From positions 62,001 to 126,000 of the forward strand of contig JADGDV010000006.1 of NCBI GenBank assembly GCA_016744695.1: DNA of 64,000 nucleotides. The letters run 5' to 3'. Shown piece after piece: positions 35,284 through 44,769 of the stretch. The stretch's first letter is position 1. Every line of letters starts with the position of its first letter. The DNA is from Hahellaceae bacterium. GTDB taxonomy: Bacteria > Pseudomonadota > Gammaproteobacteria > Pseudomonadales > Oleiphilaceae. The position numbers and the translations under genes were made by a program. Below the pieces are notes generated by a model. The model did no database searches and was not told where the DNA came from. It saw only the letters and a program-made list of their open reading frames with translations.

Positions 35284-37164
35284 CTATTTTTCCTCCAGTG
35301 GCTCAGGGAAGTCTAAAACCCAGGCATCAAATATTTTTCGTGCAACAGGTGCTGCGGCTGTACTTCCTCCACCGCCATTTTCAACAATCACCGCGACGGC
35401 AATTTCAGGTGACTCATACGGAGCAAAACCGATAAATAAGGCATGATCACGATGCCTTTCTGCAAGAGCTTCTGCATCGTACTCCTCTCCCTGCTTTATA
35501 CCTACTACTTGAGCGGTTCCGGTTTTGCCTGCCATTTTATAAGTCGCTTTTCTACCACTGCCTCTAGCGGTTCCTTTCTTACCGTGCATTACCGCTTTCA
35601 TTGACCCTAAAATGTAATTCCAATCATCAGGGTTATTAATAAGGACATCATCAGGTGTATCATCATGCATGGTAGGTATTTCAACAATATCATCAGCGCT
35701 CACACCAGGGTAGATTTCTTGCGCTAAACGAGGTCGTTGCCACCCCCCTCTGTTAGCCAGCACAGCAGTTGCCGTCGCAAGCTGAAGCGGAGTTGCGAGC
35801 ATAAACCCCTGCCCTATTCCCATGTTCAAAGAATCGCCAGGATACCAAGCAAGCCCTTTTGCACCGCGTTTCCATGCTCGACCTGGAAGTAAGCCTTGAC
35901 GGTCTTCGGAAATATCCACAGCGGTTCTACTCCCTAGGCCAAAGCGGTCTAGGTATGACTCCATATTATCAACCCCTAACTTAAAAGCCATATCATAAAA
36001 GAACGTGTCACATGACTGCATAATAGCGTCAAAAAGATCGACGACCCCATGTCCATATTTCTTCCAGTCCCGATAAAATCGTTCATCATTTTTCAATTGG
36101 TACCAGCCTTGGTCACGAATCTTAGTCTGACGATTAACAACACCCGTATCGAGACCTGCAAGCCCAATAATCGGTTTAATGGTCGACCCAGGGGGGTACT
36201 GCCCTTTCAAGGCTCGGTTAAATAAGGGGATATCTAAAGAGTCACGCAATGCTGAATAGGATTCATGATCAATACCTGTAACAAATAAATTAGGGTCAAA
36301 GCTGGGGGTGCTCACTAAGGCAAGAATCCCTCCGGTTGAAGGCTCAATAGCAACAACCGCGCCTCTGCGACCAGCCATTGCATCTATGGCAATTTGTTGC
36401 AGTCGTACATCAATATTCAGCTTTATGTCTCGTCCAGGAATTGATGGTTCCTGATCAAGCACTCTTAATACTCGTCCGCGTGCATTAGTTTCAACGGTTT
36501 GATGTCCCACTTTACCGTGCAGTACCTCTTCATAAAATTTTTCAACACCCAGTTTTCCAATATAGTTAGTGCCAGAATAATTGGTAGGGTCAACCCGCTT
36601 AAGTTCCTTGATATTTATTCTACCCACATAGCCCAACATATGCGCCATGGACTCTCCTAAAGGGTAATGCCTAACCAATTCGGCCTCAACTCCTACTCCA
36701 GGTAAAACATGACGTTTTACCGAAAGTCGAGCAATTTCAACTTCAGTAAGTTTTGATTTAAGCGGAACAGACTCATAAGGTTTTCTACGATTTTTTAATC
36801 GTTTTTTGAAGCGTTTAATCTGCTCATCGGTAAGCTCAACAATAGCTCCGATCTGCGCAATGGTTTGCTCTAGGTCAGGGCTACGCTCTTTGACTATAGA
36901 TACGCTAAAGATAGGTTGATTATCTGCGAGCAAAACATTGTTACGATCATAGATAAGCCCTCTTGTAGGCACAACTGACTGCAACTGCATACGGTTTTTA
37001 TCTGAAAGGGTGGTGTAATGTTCGAAATCAACAGCCTGAAGATAGTAAATTCGAGTCAGTAACCCTGCAGCAATGATAAGAATACAAAACATGGCTAGCA
37101 CAGCACGAAAGGTGAAAATTTGCTTTTCCCTGATAGGGTCTTTTAACATCCTTCCGGCGTTCAA
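35284..37164 (-). CDS. mrdA: Penicillin-binding protein 2, transpeptidase of the elongasome
   Basis: Class B PBP of 626 residues needed for rod shape, crosslinking glycans with RodA. One membrane helix (about 22-44) precedes the dimerisation domain and the transpeptidase domain, which contains SxxK in PPGSTIKP (about residue 327), SCD as second motif and KTGTAQ as third. The longest frame starts with TTG at 37164, with AGG seven bases upstream. The first ATG (37149) directly abuts GGAAGG, too close for use, so the TTG start is favoured. It precedes rodA by three bases. Confidence 0.95.
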   Translation of the reverse strand: MNAGRMLKDPIREKQIFTFRAVLAMFCILIIAAGLLTRIYYLQAVDFEHYTTLSDKNRMQLQSVVPTRGLIYDRNNVLLADNQPIFSVSIVKERSPDLEQTIAQIGAIVELTDEQIKRFKKRLKNRRKPYESVPLKSKLTEVEIARLSVKRHVLPGVGVEAELVRHYPLGESMAHMLGYVGRINIKELKRVDPTNYSGTNYIGKLGVEKFYEEVLHGKVGHQTVETNARGRVLRVLDQEPSIPGRDIKLNIDVRLQQIAIDAMAGRRGAVVAIEPSTGGILALVSTPSFDPNLFVTGIDHESYSALRDSLDIPLFNRALKGQYPPGSTIKPIIGLAGLDTGVVNRQTKIRDQGWYQLKNDERFYRDWKKYGHGVVDLFDAIMQSCDTFFYDMAFKLGVDNMESYLDRFGLGSRTAVDISEDRQGLLPGRAWKRGAKGLAWYPGDSLNMGIGQGFMLATPLQLATATAVLANRGGWQRPRLAQEIYPGVSADDIVEIPTMHDDTPDDVLINNPDDWNYILGSMKAVMHGKKGTARGSGRKATYKMAGKTGTAQVVGIKQGEEYDAEALAERHRDHALFIGFAPYESPEIAVAVIVENGGGGSTAAAPVARKIFDAWVLDFPEPLEEK

Positions 37165-37176
37165 ACGTTCAACCTA

Positions 37177-37647
37177 CTACGATCGGTGATAAGGGTGGTT
37201 TCGTGTAATACTCCAGGCTCGATACAATTGTTCAGCCAGCAATACACGAACTAGGGGGTGAGGCAATGTTAAGGGGGATAACGACCACTGTTGATCAGCT
37301 CTGGCACGACACGAATCGGATAGACCATCAGGCCCACCAATCAATAAAGCAACGTTGCGGCCACCCATTTGCCATTCTTCAGCCTGTTTAGCCAGTTTTT
37401 CAGTACTCCAGTTCCGGCCATTAACTTCTAGCGCGATAACATAATCTGAAGAATCAACGGAGGCTAGCATCTGCTCACCTTCACGTTTGATAATTCTCTG
37501 AATATCTGCGTTTTTCCCCCGCTGCCCCAGAGGGATTTCGACAAGCTCAAGTGAAAATTCAACGGGTAGTCGACGAGCATATTCAGCATAGCCTTCATTG
37601 ACCCATGAAGGCATTTTTGTTCCAACAGCGATTAGTTTTATTTTCAT
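37177..37647 (-). CDS. rlmH: 23S rRNA pseudouridine(1915) N3-methyltransferase RlmH
   Basis: SPOUT-fold methyltransferase of 156 residues that methylates pseudouridine 1915 in helix 69 of 23S rRNA using SAM. Recognised by [31 protein letters not shown] and the C-terminal [23 protein letters not shown] with HPYHR. It lies 12 bases before mrdA and 72 bases after rsfS, the standard position. Confidence 0.97.
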   Translation of the reverse strand: MKIKLIAVGTKMPSWVNEGYAEYARRLPVEFSLELVEIPLGQRGKNADIQRIIKREGEQMLASVDSSDYVIALEVNGRNWSTEKLAKQAEEWQMGGRNVALLIGGPDGLSDSCRARADQQWSLSPLTLPHPLVRVLLAEQLYRAWSITRNHPYHRS

Positions 37648-37719
37648 GATTTCATTCTATGCTATAAGAGCTGCGCCATATAAAACAATCTAAAACAGAC
37701 CGTATAAATCAAGCTGATT

Positions 37720-38067
37720 TTAATCTATCGAGCCATCATCATTCGGTGTTTCTGTCCAAAAACGCTCAAGGTCATAAAATTCACGTGCAGAACTCTTCAT
37801 TACATGAACTATGATATCACCCAAATCTACCAGTACCCAGTCACTACCCGCTCCACCTTCGACACCTAAAGGTAAAACACCATTCTCTTTAACATCTTCT
37901 ACCACGTTATCAGCAATAGACTTTACATGCCGACTAGAAGTACCCGATGCAACAACCATATACTCCGTCATACTGGTTCGTTCTTTTACATCCAGAACAT
38001 TAATATCCTGAGCTTTCATATCGTCCAGTGACTTTAATACGATCTCTTTTAGCTTTTCACTCTTCAT
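37720..38067 (-). CDS. rsfS: Ribosome silencing factor RsfS
   Basis: Small protein of 115 residues that binds uL14 on the 50S subunit and blocks subunit joining during starvation. Family core: LKSLDDMKAQDINVLDV, TEYMVVASGTSSRHVKSIADNV and GSDWVLVDLGDIIVHVM. The ATG at 38067, with GAG eight bases upstream, begins MKSEKLKEIV; the longer frame to 38151 would add residues overlapping nadD and is not family-like. It starts 10 bases after the nadD stop. Confidence 0.95.
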   Translation of the reverse strand: MKSEKLKEIVLKSLDDMKAQDINVLDVKERTSMTEYMVVASGTSSRHVKSIADNVVEDVKENGVLPLGVEGGAGSDWVLVDLGDIIVHVMKSSAREFYDLERFWTETPNDDGSID

Positions 38068-38077
38068 AGTTTTCTCA

Positions 38078-38731
38078 TTAAAAATACAATTTCTTATCAC
38101 AAATATAGCGCCAAACTGAGTCTGGAACCAAATACCGAGCAGAACATCCACTCAATATTATTTCTCTAATCTTGGAACTTGAAACATCAAGCTCACTCAG
38201 CGCCAGCGGCACTATATAGCCTGAAGGCTGATCAAACAAGCCGTCAAAACCGTTAGTACCATCAAAACGACGAGTACGGTCAAAGCAGCAAGACTTAATT
38301 AAACCCCCAAGCTCTCCAGAAGTCGTTAATTCAAAGCCCGGTCGGGTTAAAACAACAATATGGGCCAGTTTAGTTATTTCAAGCCACTGATGCCAATTAG
38401 GCAAGCCATTGAATGCATCTGTTCCCAAAACCAACACAACAGATTCATCAGGGCCATACTGCGCTCTTATACTTCTTAGGGAATCAACGGTGTAAGAAGG
38501 TCCTTTTCTAAGAATCTCCCGCGGATCAACAACTAATGTAGGCTCACCCTCTGCAGCCAAGTCAAGCATTTCGAGCCGCTGAGCCGAAGTAGCTCTTGGC
38601 TCCCCTCGGTGAACAGGTTCGAAACAGGGTAATAAATGCACATTGGCCTGTAACAACTCACTCAGTTCAAGAGCCATTCTCAGGTGCCCTATATGCACTG
38701 GGTCATAAGTACCTCCCATGAAAACTTTCAT
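38078..38731 (-). CDS. nadD: Nicotinate-nucleotide adenylyltransferase NadD
   Basis: Transfers AMP to nicotinate mononucleotide to give deamido-NAD, in NAD synthesis. The nucleotidyltransferase motif GGTYDPVHIGHL begins at residue 6, and the second SSSKIRE motif is near the end. LVLGTDAFNGLPNWHQW is conserved. The length of 217 residues is normal. It lies 22 bases after proA and 10 before rsfS. Confidence 0.96.
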   Translation of the reverse strand: MKVFMGGTYDPVHIGHLRMALELSELLQANVHLLPCFEPVHRGEPRATSAQRLEMLDLAAEGEPTLVVDPREILRKGPSYTVDSLRSIRAQYGPDESVVLVLGTDAFNGLPNWHQWLEITKLAHIVVLTRPGFELTTSGELGGLIKSCCFDRTRRFDGTNGFDGLFDQPSGYIVPLALSELDVSSSKIREIILSGCSARYLVPDSVWRYICDKKLYF

Positions 38732-38753
38732 GAAAGGCTTCTACTTAACCCGC

Positions 38754-40010
38754 TCACTGGCGAATATGACCATCACCAAATACAACGTACTTTTGTGAGG
38801 TAAGGCCATCTAAACCAACCGGTCCACGGGCATGAATTTTATCAGTTGAAATACCAATCTCAGCACCTAAACCATATTCAAACCCATCAGCAAAGCGCGT
38901 AGAGGCATTAATCATTACAGAGCTTGAATCTACCTCTGTAATAAACTGGCGACCACGTGTGTAATTCTCGGTAACAATGGCGTCAGTGTGATGAGAGCCA
39001 TATTGATTTATATGTACAATCGCTTCATCCATATCAGTTACTATTTTTATAGAAAGCACTGGAGCCAAGTACTCGGTAGACCAATCTTCTTCCGTTGCGC
39101 TCACTACATCACTCAATATACGCTGAGTCGCTGGACAGCCACGTAGCTCTACACCTTCCTGCTTATACTTCGCAGCTAAAACAGGCAATACAAACTCGGC
39201 TATTGGCTCGTCAACCAACAAGGTTTCCATCGTATTACAGGTGCCATAGCGATGTGTTTTAGCATTAAACGCAATATTTAAGGCTTTTTCACGATCCGCA
39301 TCACGATCAATAAAAACATGACAAATACCATCAAGATGCTTTATTACCGCCACCTTGGCATCACGGCTAACACGTTCGATTAAGCCCTTTCCGCCACGAG
39401 GTACAATAACATCAACATATTCCGGCATGGTTATCATCTCACCTACTGCCGCACGGTCAGTGGTTTTTATCACTTGCACCGCATCTTCAGGTAAACCCAC
39501 TTTAACCAAACCTGAATTAATACATGCAGCGATTGCTTGATTTGAGTGAATAGCTTCTGAGCCACCCCGCAAAATAGTCGCATTACCAGACTTTAGACAA
39601 AGGCTGGCCGCTTCAACCGTTACATTAGGTCTGGACTCATAAATAATGCCAATAACACCTAAAGGAACACGCATTTTACCCACTTGAATACCCGATGGCA
39701 TATATTTCATATCATCGATAATACCAACGGGGTCTGCCAGCGCAGCAACTTGCCGTAAACCTTCAATCATGGCATCAATTCGAGCAGGCGTTAATTCCAG
39801 ACGATCAAGCATAGCCGGCTCAAGGCCGTTATCCCGACCGTTATCCATATCTTTACGATTGGCTTCTGCCAGTAAATCACGCGCACTGTCTAACGCCTCA
39901 GCCGTAGCATTGAGTGCATTATTTTTTGTTTCAGTGCTGGCCTTAGCCATTTGTGATGATGCTTTGCGGGCTTTCTCACCCACCTCTACCATGTATGCTT
40001 TTACATCCAT
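38754..40010 (-). CDS. proA: Glutamate-5-semialdehyde dehydrogenase ProA
   Basis: NADPH-dependent reduction of gamma-glutamyl phosphate to glutamate-5-semialdehyde for proline synthesis, 418 residues. Aldehyde dehydrogenase-like fold with [27 protein letters not shown], the catalytic Cys in [14 protein letters not shown], and the C-terminal [10 protein letters not shown]. It is the first gene of the proA-nadD-rsfS-rlmH-mrdA-rodA-mltB-rlpA-dacA series; the promoter should lie in 40011-40159, shared with the divergent GGDEF gene. Confidence 0.97.
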   Translation of the reverse strand: MDVKAYMVEVGEKARKASSQMAKASTETKNNALNATAEALDSARDLLAEANRKDMDNGRDNGLEPAMLDRLELTPARIDAMIEGLRQVAALADPVGIIDDMKYMPSGIQVGKMRVPLGVIGIIYESRPNVTVEAASLCLKSGNATILRGGSEAIHSNQAIAACINSGLVKVGLPEDAVQVIKTTDRAAVGEMITMPEYVDVIVPRGGKGLIERVSRDAKVAVIKHLDGICHVFIDRDADREKALNIAFNAKTHRYGTCNTMETLLVDEPIAEFVLPVLAAKYKQEGVELRGCPATQRILSDVVSATEEDWSTEYLAPVLSIKIVTDMDEAIVHINQYGSHHTDAIVTENYTRGRQFITEVDSSSVMINASTRFADGFEYGLGAEIGISTDKIHARGPVGLDGLTSQKYVVFGDGHIRQ

Positions 40011-40159
40011 CGTCTGTTCTCAATCTATAATCAATAAAGCTGCTACATTAAATGGTATCGAATAAAAATCACGAGATCGAAGTAACAATTATTTATACGA
40101 TACGCCAAAAGAGGTTATTATAACCGCCATGGCCGATGACACCAACAATAAAGGTTAAT

Positions 40160-41128
40160 ATGTCTCAGACTGAACTCAGCACTATAATTCGCACACGCCT
40201 GTACTACAGCGGTGCCATCATCACAGCTCTACTTGGGCTAACAGGACTACTAACAGGTCATTTTGAAGGAGCGATTATTGCGCTACTTTTCTCGACATTA
40301 TTAGTCGTTAATAATTTATTGAACAAAAACAACTTATTAACACATATCACAACGCTTTTCCTTGCGGCATCAACATTACTAAGCATCATTAGCAGCGACC
40401 ACTCTATCGCACCTTGGAGCTACATTTTCCCTTTGCTGTTGTTTTTTTTCTATCCGTTAAAAATTGCGTGCATATCAGTGACACTTTACAGCCTGAGCCT
40501 CATCATTATTTTGAACTACCTGAGTTCAGGCCCATTAAAAGTTGAACTTCTTATTAATTATTTACTTTGCCTAACCCTAACGGGTGGGTTTGTTTATCTT
40601 CGCGAAGTAAAAAACAAACAACTTAAACCTTTAAGGCGCACAGATAACCTCACCCTTGCATCAACCAAAGAGCACCTGAATGACGATCTTGAAAAAGAGA
40701 TTCAACGCAGCGAACGAGAAGGTACAGAGTTAAGCATAATGGCTCTGGCAGTCGATGATCGCGGTTTCGATCAGGTAGATACGGCAGACCATGACACGCT
40801 ACTCAATAAATTAGGCCAAGTTTTACATGAAAACCTAAGGGCATTTGACAGCTACTACCGCTGGAAAGATCATGAGTTTCTTATTATATCACCCTACACC
40901 AACACCAAAGATGCAATGAAAACAGCAGAAAAACTACGAATGCGCATCAAGGAATCATTAAGCAATGATCAGCAATCAATCACGGTGAGTGTAGGAACCG
41001 CCAGTTTAAATGTTGGGGACAACGCATCATCAATGTTGGACATGTCTTTAACAGCGTTACATCAGGCTCAGGAAAGCGGTAACAACCGGACCCAATCTTA
41101 TGTCTACGTTGACACCTCCCCCCTATAA
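40160..41128 (+). CDS. Membrane protein with degenerate GGDEF domain (first of pair)
   Basis: A protein of 322 residues. Five or six hydrophobic helices fill residues 10-150, then a GGDEF-like domain from about 165 to 315. The active-site loop reads RWKDHEF where RYGGDEF is expected, so the two glycines and the metal Asp-Glu context are altered. Diguanylate cyclase activity is unlikely; the fold may serve binding or scaffold roles. The ATG at 40160 has AAGG five bases upstream and is preferred over 40136. A palindrome GGTTA-TTA-TAACC at 40113-40125 lies in the leader. A related gene follows 32 bases after the stop. Confidence 0.75.
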   Translation: MSQTELSTIIRTRLYYSGAIITALLGLTGLLTGHFEGAIIALLFSTLLVVNNLLNKNNLLTHITTLFLAASTLLSIISSDHSIAPWSYIFPLLLFFFYPLKIACISVTLYSLSLIIILNYLSSGPLKVELLINYLLCLTLTGGFVYLREVKNKQLKPLRRTDNLTLASTKEHLNDDLEKEIQRSEREGTELSIMALAVDDRGFDQVDTADHDTLLNKLGQVLHENLRAFDSYYRWKDHEFLIISPYTNTKDAMKTAEKLRMRIKESLSNDQQSITVSVGTASLNVGDNASSMLDMSLTALHQAQESGNNRTQSYVYVDTSPL

Positions 41129-41160
41129 ACACTATTTATTTAAACAAAGGCCTGCGCCCA

Positions 41161-42141
41161 ATGACTGAATTCAAACTTAAAAATAATGTAAGAATAGTGA
41201 CCTACGGGATGGCAGCACTATTTATGTTTTTTCTTGCTATTCAAAATTATCGTTATGGTTTTTATGAATTGGTTTACACCGCATCGCTACTTATCCCTCT
41301 GCTTAGTTTCGGTATCATTTTCACGTATGCTCAGCGCTACATTGAAATAAAAGACTACACCCACCAGATATTACTAGCACTTATGGTTATGTTAATTGCC
41401 ATCAATATTAACGATGAGTCAACTAATGCCATACACTGGATTTACCCCATCGGTCTTTTAAGTTATTTAATTCTACCGTTCAAAGCAGCTAATAACTTTA
41501 ACGGCATCGCGTTATCTCTCATCACCCTGATTATTTTCTACATCCAGGGTGTTTATAGCGGCTTATTATTTTTCACAAGCTATTTACTAATCAGTGGTAT
41601 AGCTGGGGTTTTTGCCTACTTACACCATCATAAAAGTCGCTCTCTTATTGAGTTATCTCTTCATGATGCACTCACTGGCGCTTATAACATGAAACATCTC
41701 GACGACACCTTAACCAAAGAAATCAGTCGATCAGACGTAACAGGGAACGCACTATCACTCATCGCATTAAAGATTGATTATTTTGAGCAGTTTACAGAGC
41801 TAAATGGTAATAAGGCGAACAAGGAAGTGGTTATCGAACTTTCAAAAATGCTTGGAGGCATCATTCGCGCCGGTGACAGCCACTACTTCAGTGAAGGTAG
41901 CCCTTTTTATCTATTTCTACCTAACACCCCCCAAGAAGGCGTGTTGATAATGGCAGAGCGAGTACGTCGTACCATTGAAGAAAGTAATTGGTCCAGCCTT
42001 GACAGCATGACCGTCAGCATAGGTTGCACAACTTCTTTAAATAATATGGCCACAGCAAAAAGCCTGCGCGATGAAGTGCATAACGCGCTTCAAGATGCAG
42101 AAACCAATGGCCACAATCGAGTTAATCACCATACTCAGTAA
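41161..42141 (+). CDS. Membrane protein with degenerate GGDEF domain (second of pair)
   Basis: A protein of 326 residues with the same plan as its upstream neighbour: a multi-helix membrane region (about 10-155) and a GGDEF-like domain from about 165 to 320. HDALTGAYNMKHL matches the normal domain entry, but the signature position reads SEGSPF, so catalytic residues are lost. C-terminal VSIGCTTS and AETNGHNRV match the fold. It is probably a tandem duplicate that diverged. The ribosome site is weak. It lies 32 bases after the first copy and 23 before the DedA-PAP2 fusion. Confidence 0.75.
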   Translation: MTEFKLKNNVRIVTYGMAALFMFFLAIQNYRYGFYELVYTASLLIPLLSFGIIFTYAQRYIEIKDYTHQILLALMVMLIAININDESTNAIHWIYPIGLLSYLILPFKAANNFNGIALSLITLIIFYIQGVYSGLLFFTSYLLISGIAGVFAYLHHHKSRSLIELSLHDALTGAYNMKHLDDTLTKEISRSDVTGNALSLIALKIDYFEQFTELNGNKANKEVVIELSKMLGGIIRAGDSHYFSEGSPFYLFLPNTPQEGVLIMAERVRRTIEESNWSSLDSMTVSIGCTTSLNNMATAKSLRDEVHNALQDAETNGHNRVNHHTQ

Positions 42142-42164
42142 CAACTGACGCTGACATTAAATCT

Positions 42165-43589
42165 ATGATGAATGAACTACAAAACCATCAGGAGTGGATT
42201 GCATTTGCAATATTCCTGATTTCATTTATTGAATCACTGGCTATCGCAGGGGTTATTGTACCCGGCGTTACTTTGCTATTTATGGCCGCCATAATCGCAG
42301 GAGGTGGTGCGTTATCCCTAGAAGCCTCTCTTTTCTGGGCCTTTTTGGGCGCCGTTGCAGGAGACGGCTTAAGCTTTGCTATTGGCCGCCACTTCAGCAC
42401 GTCAATCACATCGGTATGGCCTGTCAGCCGCTACCCTCGCTTACTCGACTCAGGGAAACAGTTTTTCGATAAACATGGAGGGAAAAGCATATTAATAGGC
42501 CGATTTGTAGGCCCACTTCGCCCGATTCTCCCCCTTATTGCGGGTATGCTTCATATGCCGCCCAAGCGCTTTTTATTCTTTAATATCGTATCGGCTTTTG
42601 GCTGGGCACCGCTTTATATATTGCCAGGCTATCTGGTGGGTGCATCAATATCATTAGACATTGAGTTACCCCCTCATTTTTACCCTGTATTGTTGAGTGC
42701 TCTGGGTTTACTTGCCTGTATCTACCTTTTATTCGTAAGACTGCAGTGGGGCTTACAATACCAAGGAGGGCTGTATGATCGTCTTAAGCATTCGATGCTA
42801 CGCTACGATAGCACCCACCGTTTTTGGCAAGCTCTATCTAGTGAGCGTACACATGCAGGTGAATTCCCTCTCCCCTCGCTTATCCTCACTCTGTTCTCAC
42901 TGGCTTTATTTAGCCTTTTAGCCCTTATTGTGACTCACACACACTGGCTACTCAGCATTAATGATCAAACATCTCAGTTTTTTGAATTACTCAGAAACCC
43001 GCTTTATGACCCCGTTTTTATTGTATTAACGATGCTGGGCGACCCTAAATTTTTGTATATTTCCTTCCCTATTTTTGTTGCTCTTTTATTTTTCAGGGGC
43101 TACTACGCAGCGGCTATTCATGTCACATTAGCGGGTATAGCTACATCATTAGTCACTCACGGGCTGAAAAACTATTTTGCGATCCCAAGGCCTGAGCTCG
43201 TTGTAAACGGCCCTATTTCATACGCATTCCCCAGTGGTCACACCAGTGGAATGGTTGTATTTTTAGGACTTTTTGCAGCATTTATTGCTCAGGAGTTACC
43301 GCAACGAAAACGCTGGGTGACTTATAGTTTATTTAGCATGCCGATGCTATTAACGGGGCTTAGTCGGTTATATCTTGGCGTTCACTGGCTGAGCGATGTG
43401 ATAGGTGGTCTACTGCTTGGTTTAATTATTTGCGGGATAACACGGGTAAGTTATAGCCGTTTTGACAAGCAAGCGCTGAGTGTGGATGTATTTACCGTAA
43501 TGGCATTTTTGGTGTGGGCAATGGCTTTATTTACTTACGTTTGGCAAGGCTTTCCTGAGGCTTTGAGTAATTATCAACGCCTCACGTAG
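42165..43589 (+). CDS. DedA - PAP2 phosphatase fusion membrane protein
   Basis: Inner-membrane protein of 474 residues. Residues 1-200 are a DedA/SNARE-associated domain (ESLAIAGVIVPGVTLLFMAA, GDGLSFAIGRHF, GRFVGPLRPILPLIAGML). Residues 240-450 are a PAP2 lipid phosphatase with motif 1 KNYFAIPRP, motif 2 FPSGHTSG and motif 3 SRLYLGVHWLSD, all catalytic residues present. Such fusions probably dephosphorylate undecaprenyl or phospholipid phosphates in the periplasm. It lies 23 bases after the second GGDEF gene. The TAG stop falls inside a GTAGGGTG-family repeat. Confidence 0.92.
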   Translation: MMNELQNHQEWIAFAIFLISFIESLAIAGVIVPGVTLLFMAAIIAGGGALSLEASLFWAFLGAVAGDGLSFAIGRHFSTSITSVWPVSRYPRLLDSGKQFFDKHGGKSILIGRFVGPLRPILPLIAGMLHMPPKRFLFFNIVSAFGWAPLYILPGYLVGASISLDIELPPHFYPVLLSALGLLACIYLLFVRLQWGLQYQGGLYDRLKHSMLRYDSTHRFWQALSSERTHAGEFPLPSLILTLFSLALFSLLALIVTHTHWLLSINDQTSQFFELLRNPLYDPVFIVLTMLGDPKFLYISFPIFVALLFFRGYYAAAIHVTLAGIATSLVTHGLKNYFAIPRPELVVNGPISYAFPSGHTSGMVVFLGLFAAFIAQELPQRKRWVTYSLFSMPMLLTGLSRLYLGVHWLSDVIGGLLLGLIICGITRVSYSRFDKQALSVDVFTVMAFLVWAMALFTYVWQGFPEALSNYQRLT

Positions 43590-43606
43590 GGTGCGCCGTG
43601 CGCACC
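43586..43606. repeat. GTAGGGTG-family repeat overlapping a stop codon
   Basis: GTAGGGTGCGCCGTGCGCAC(C). Bases 43587-43589 are the TAG stop codon of the DedA-PAP2 gene, so the repeat supplies the end of the frame. The unit lies between convergent genes. Confidence 0.8.
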
Positions 43607-43614
43607 GGTATTTT

Positions 43615-44190
43615 TCAAGACTCCATCAACGATAACAGAATATCTATTTGCTTTAATCGCTCCATAGGATCAGTAAGCGCTAATAAAAACTGTTTTTCTT
43701 TTTTATCAAAAGGCAGCAACTCAGTTAAGCGCCAACCAACATGCCTCCCATCAAGATAATCAATATCCATATTTAAAGCTTTAACCACTGGATGCCTTAC
43801 AAGCTGCTCTAATAGTGTTGCTAATTCTTGACACTCATCAGGCAATACCATGTACTCTTCATGCATCAGATGCTCAATATCACCACAATACAAGCCATCA
43901 AGCCCTTTAAAGTAGCTGGTTACCAATACCTTTGTTTTACCTTCTACAGTAATGCCCAACAAGCCATTTTCTAATTTTTGAAAATCAATCAGATTCACAT
44001 ACGTGCCAATATTGTAAAAATCACATTCTCCACCAACCTCTTCTCCCTCTTTAATGAGTACCACAACAAAACCTCGATCAGCTTTCATACACTCAGTAAG
44101 CATATCCAAGTATCGAGGTTCAAATATTTGCAACGGGATTCGCCCACTCGGGCATAGCACCGAATTCAAGGGAAAAAGTGGTGTTTTCAT
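43615..44190 (-). CDS. LON substrate-binding domain protein
   Basis: A protein of 191 residues equivalent to the N-terminal domain of Lon protease without ATPase or protease parts. Signature: FPLNSVLCPSGRIPLQIFEPRYLDML, and GTYVNLIDFQKLENGLLGITVEGKTK. Such stand-alone domains occur in many Gammaproteobacteria and may bind or deliver substrates; the role is unknown. The ATG at 44190 follows a poor ribosome site. It is convergent with the DedA-PAP2 gene. Confidence 0.88.
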   Translation of the reverse strand: MKTPLFPLNSVLCPSGRIPLQIFEPRYLDMLTECMKADRGFVVVLIKEGEEVGGECDFYNIGTYVNLIDFQKLENGLLGITVEGKTKVLVTSYFKGLDGLYCGDIEHLMHEEYMVLPDECQELATLLEQLVRHPVVKALNMDIDYLDGRHVGWRLTELLPFDKKEKQFLLALTDPMERLKQIDILLSLMES

Positions 44191-44242
44191 TTAATTATCA
44201 TTTTCACAGATACCATTATTTCCATCAGACTAATTATTGAGA

Positions 44243-44692
44243 TTAGGCCGACACTTTATCTAGTTGAGCTATAAATCCAGCGGGAACTGTCGCGCTTTTT
44301 CGTTCAGCATAGTCAAAAAATACTACACTCGTTTTTGCCAGTGCAATTAGGTCACCCTTTTCATCACCGCTCTGATCTAAGCGAACAATTCTATAGTAAA
44401 ACTGACAACTTTTACGGGAAATATCCTGCACAGCAATATCAAACCTCAATAAATCTCCATAAAATGTTTCATTTCTATAACTTACCGCTAGGTCAGCAAT
44501 AACCGTCCCTACACCATCTACATCTATTTCAGAATAACCGATAGATCTAAAAAACAAGATCCTTGCCTCATGAATCATAGTCACCATACGATCATGACCA
44601 AGGTGATTACCATAGTTTATATCACCAATTCGAACCGCAAGTTCAGTTGAAAAATGAGCCTTTTCAGGAAAAACAACTTCAACACGTGACAT
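44243..44692 (-). CDS. Acyl-CoA thioesterase, hot-dog fold (4HBT)
   Basis: A protein of 149 residues from the ATG at 44692, which has AGGAAAG six bases upstream. The longer frame to 44743 is not supported. The 4HBT pattern is visible: VRIGDINYGNHLGHDRMVTMIHEARILFFRSIG, with the Asp/Asn catalytic region near residue 25, and VADLAVSYRNETFYGDLLRFDIAV. It resembles YbgC/FadM-type thioesterases. The acyl substrate is unknown. It is divergent from the potassium channel gene. Confidence 0.85.
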   Translation of the reverse strand: MSRVEVVFPEKAHFSTELAVRIGDINYGNHLGHDRMVTMIHEARILFFRSIGYSEIDVDGVGTVIADLAVSYRNETFYGDLLRFDIAVQDISRKSCQFYYRIVRLDQSGDEKGDLIALAKTSVVFFDYAERKSATVPAGFIAQLDKVSA

Positions 44693-44769
44693 AGATTCTT
44701 TCCTAACCTTGAGCAATAATCTGCTAACATAATAAGATAACAACTAATAATCGAGATCTAAGTTTATCA

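Noticed and set aside
37149-37164. ATG at 37149 as the mrdA start
   Set aside because: The only purine-rich ribosome site directly touches this ATG; the TTG at 37164 has correct spacing to AGG.
40160-42141. Active diguanylate cyclases
   Set aside because: The GGDEF signature is replaced by KDHEF and EGSPF.
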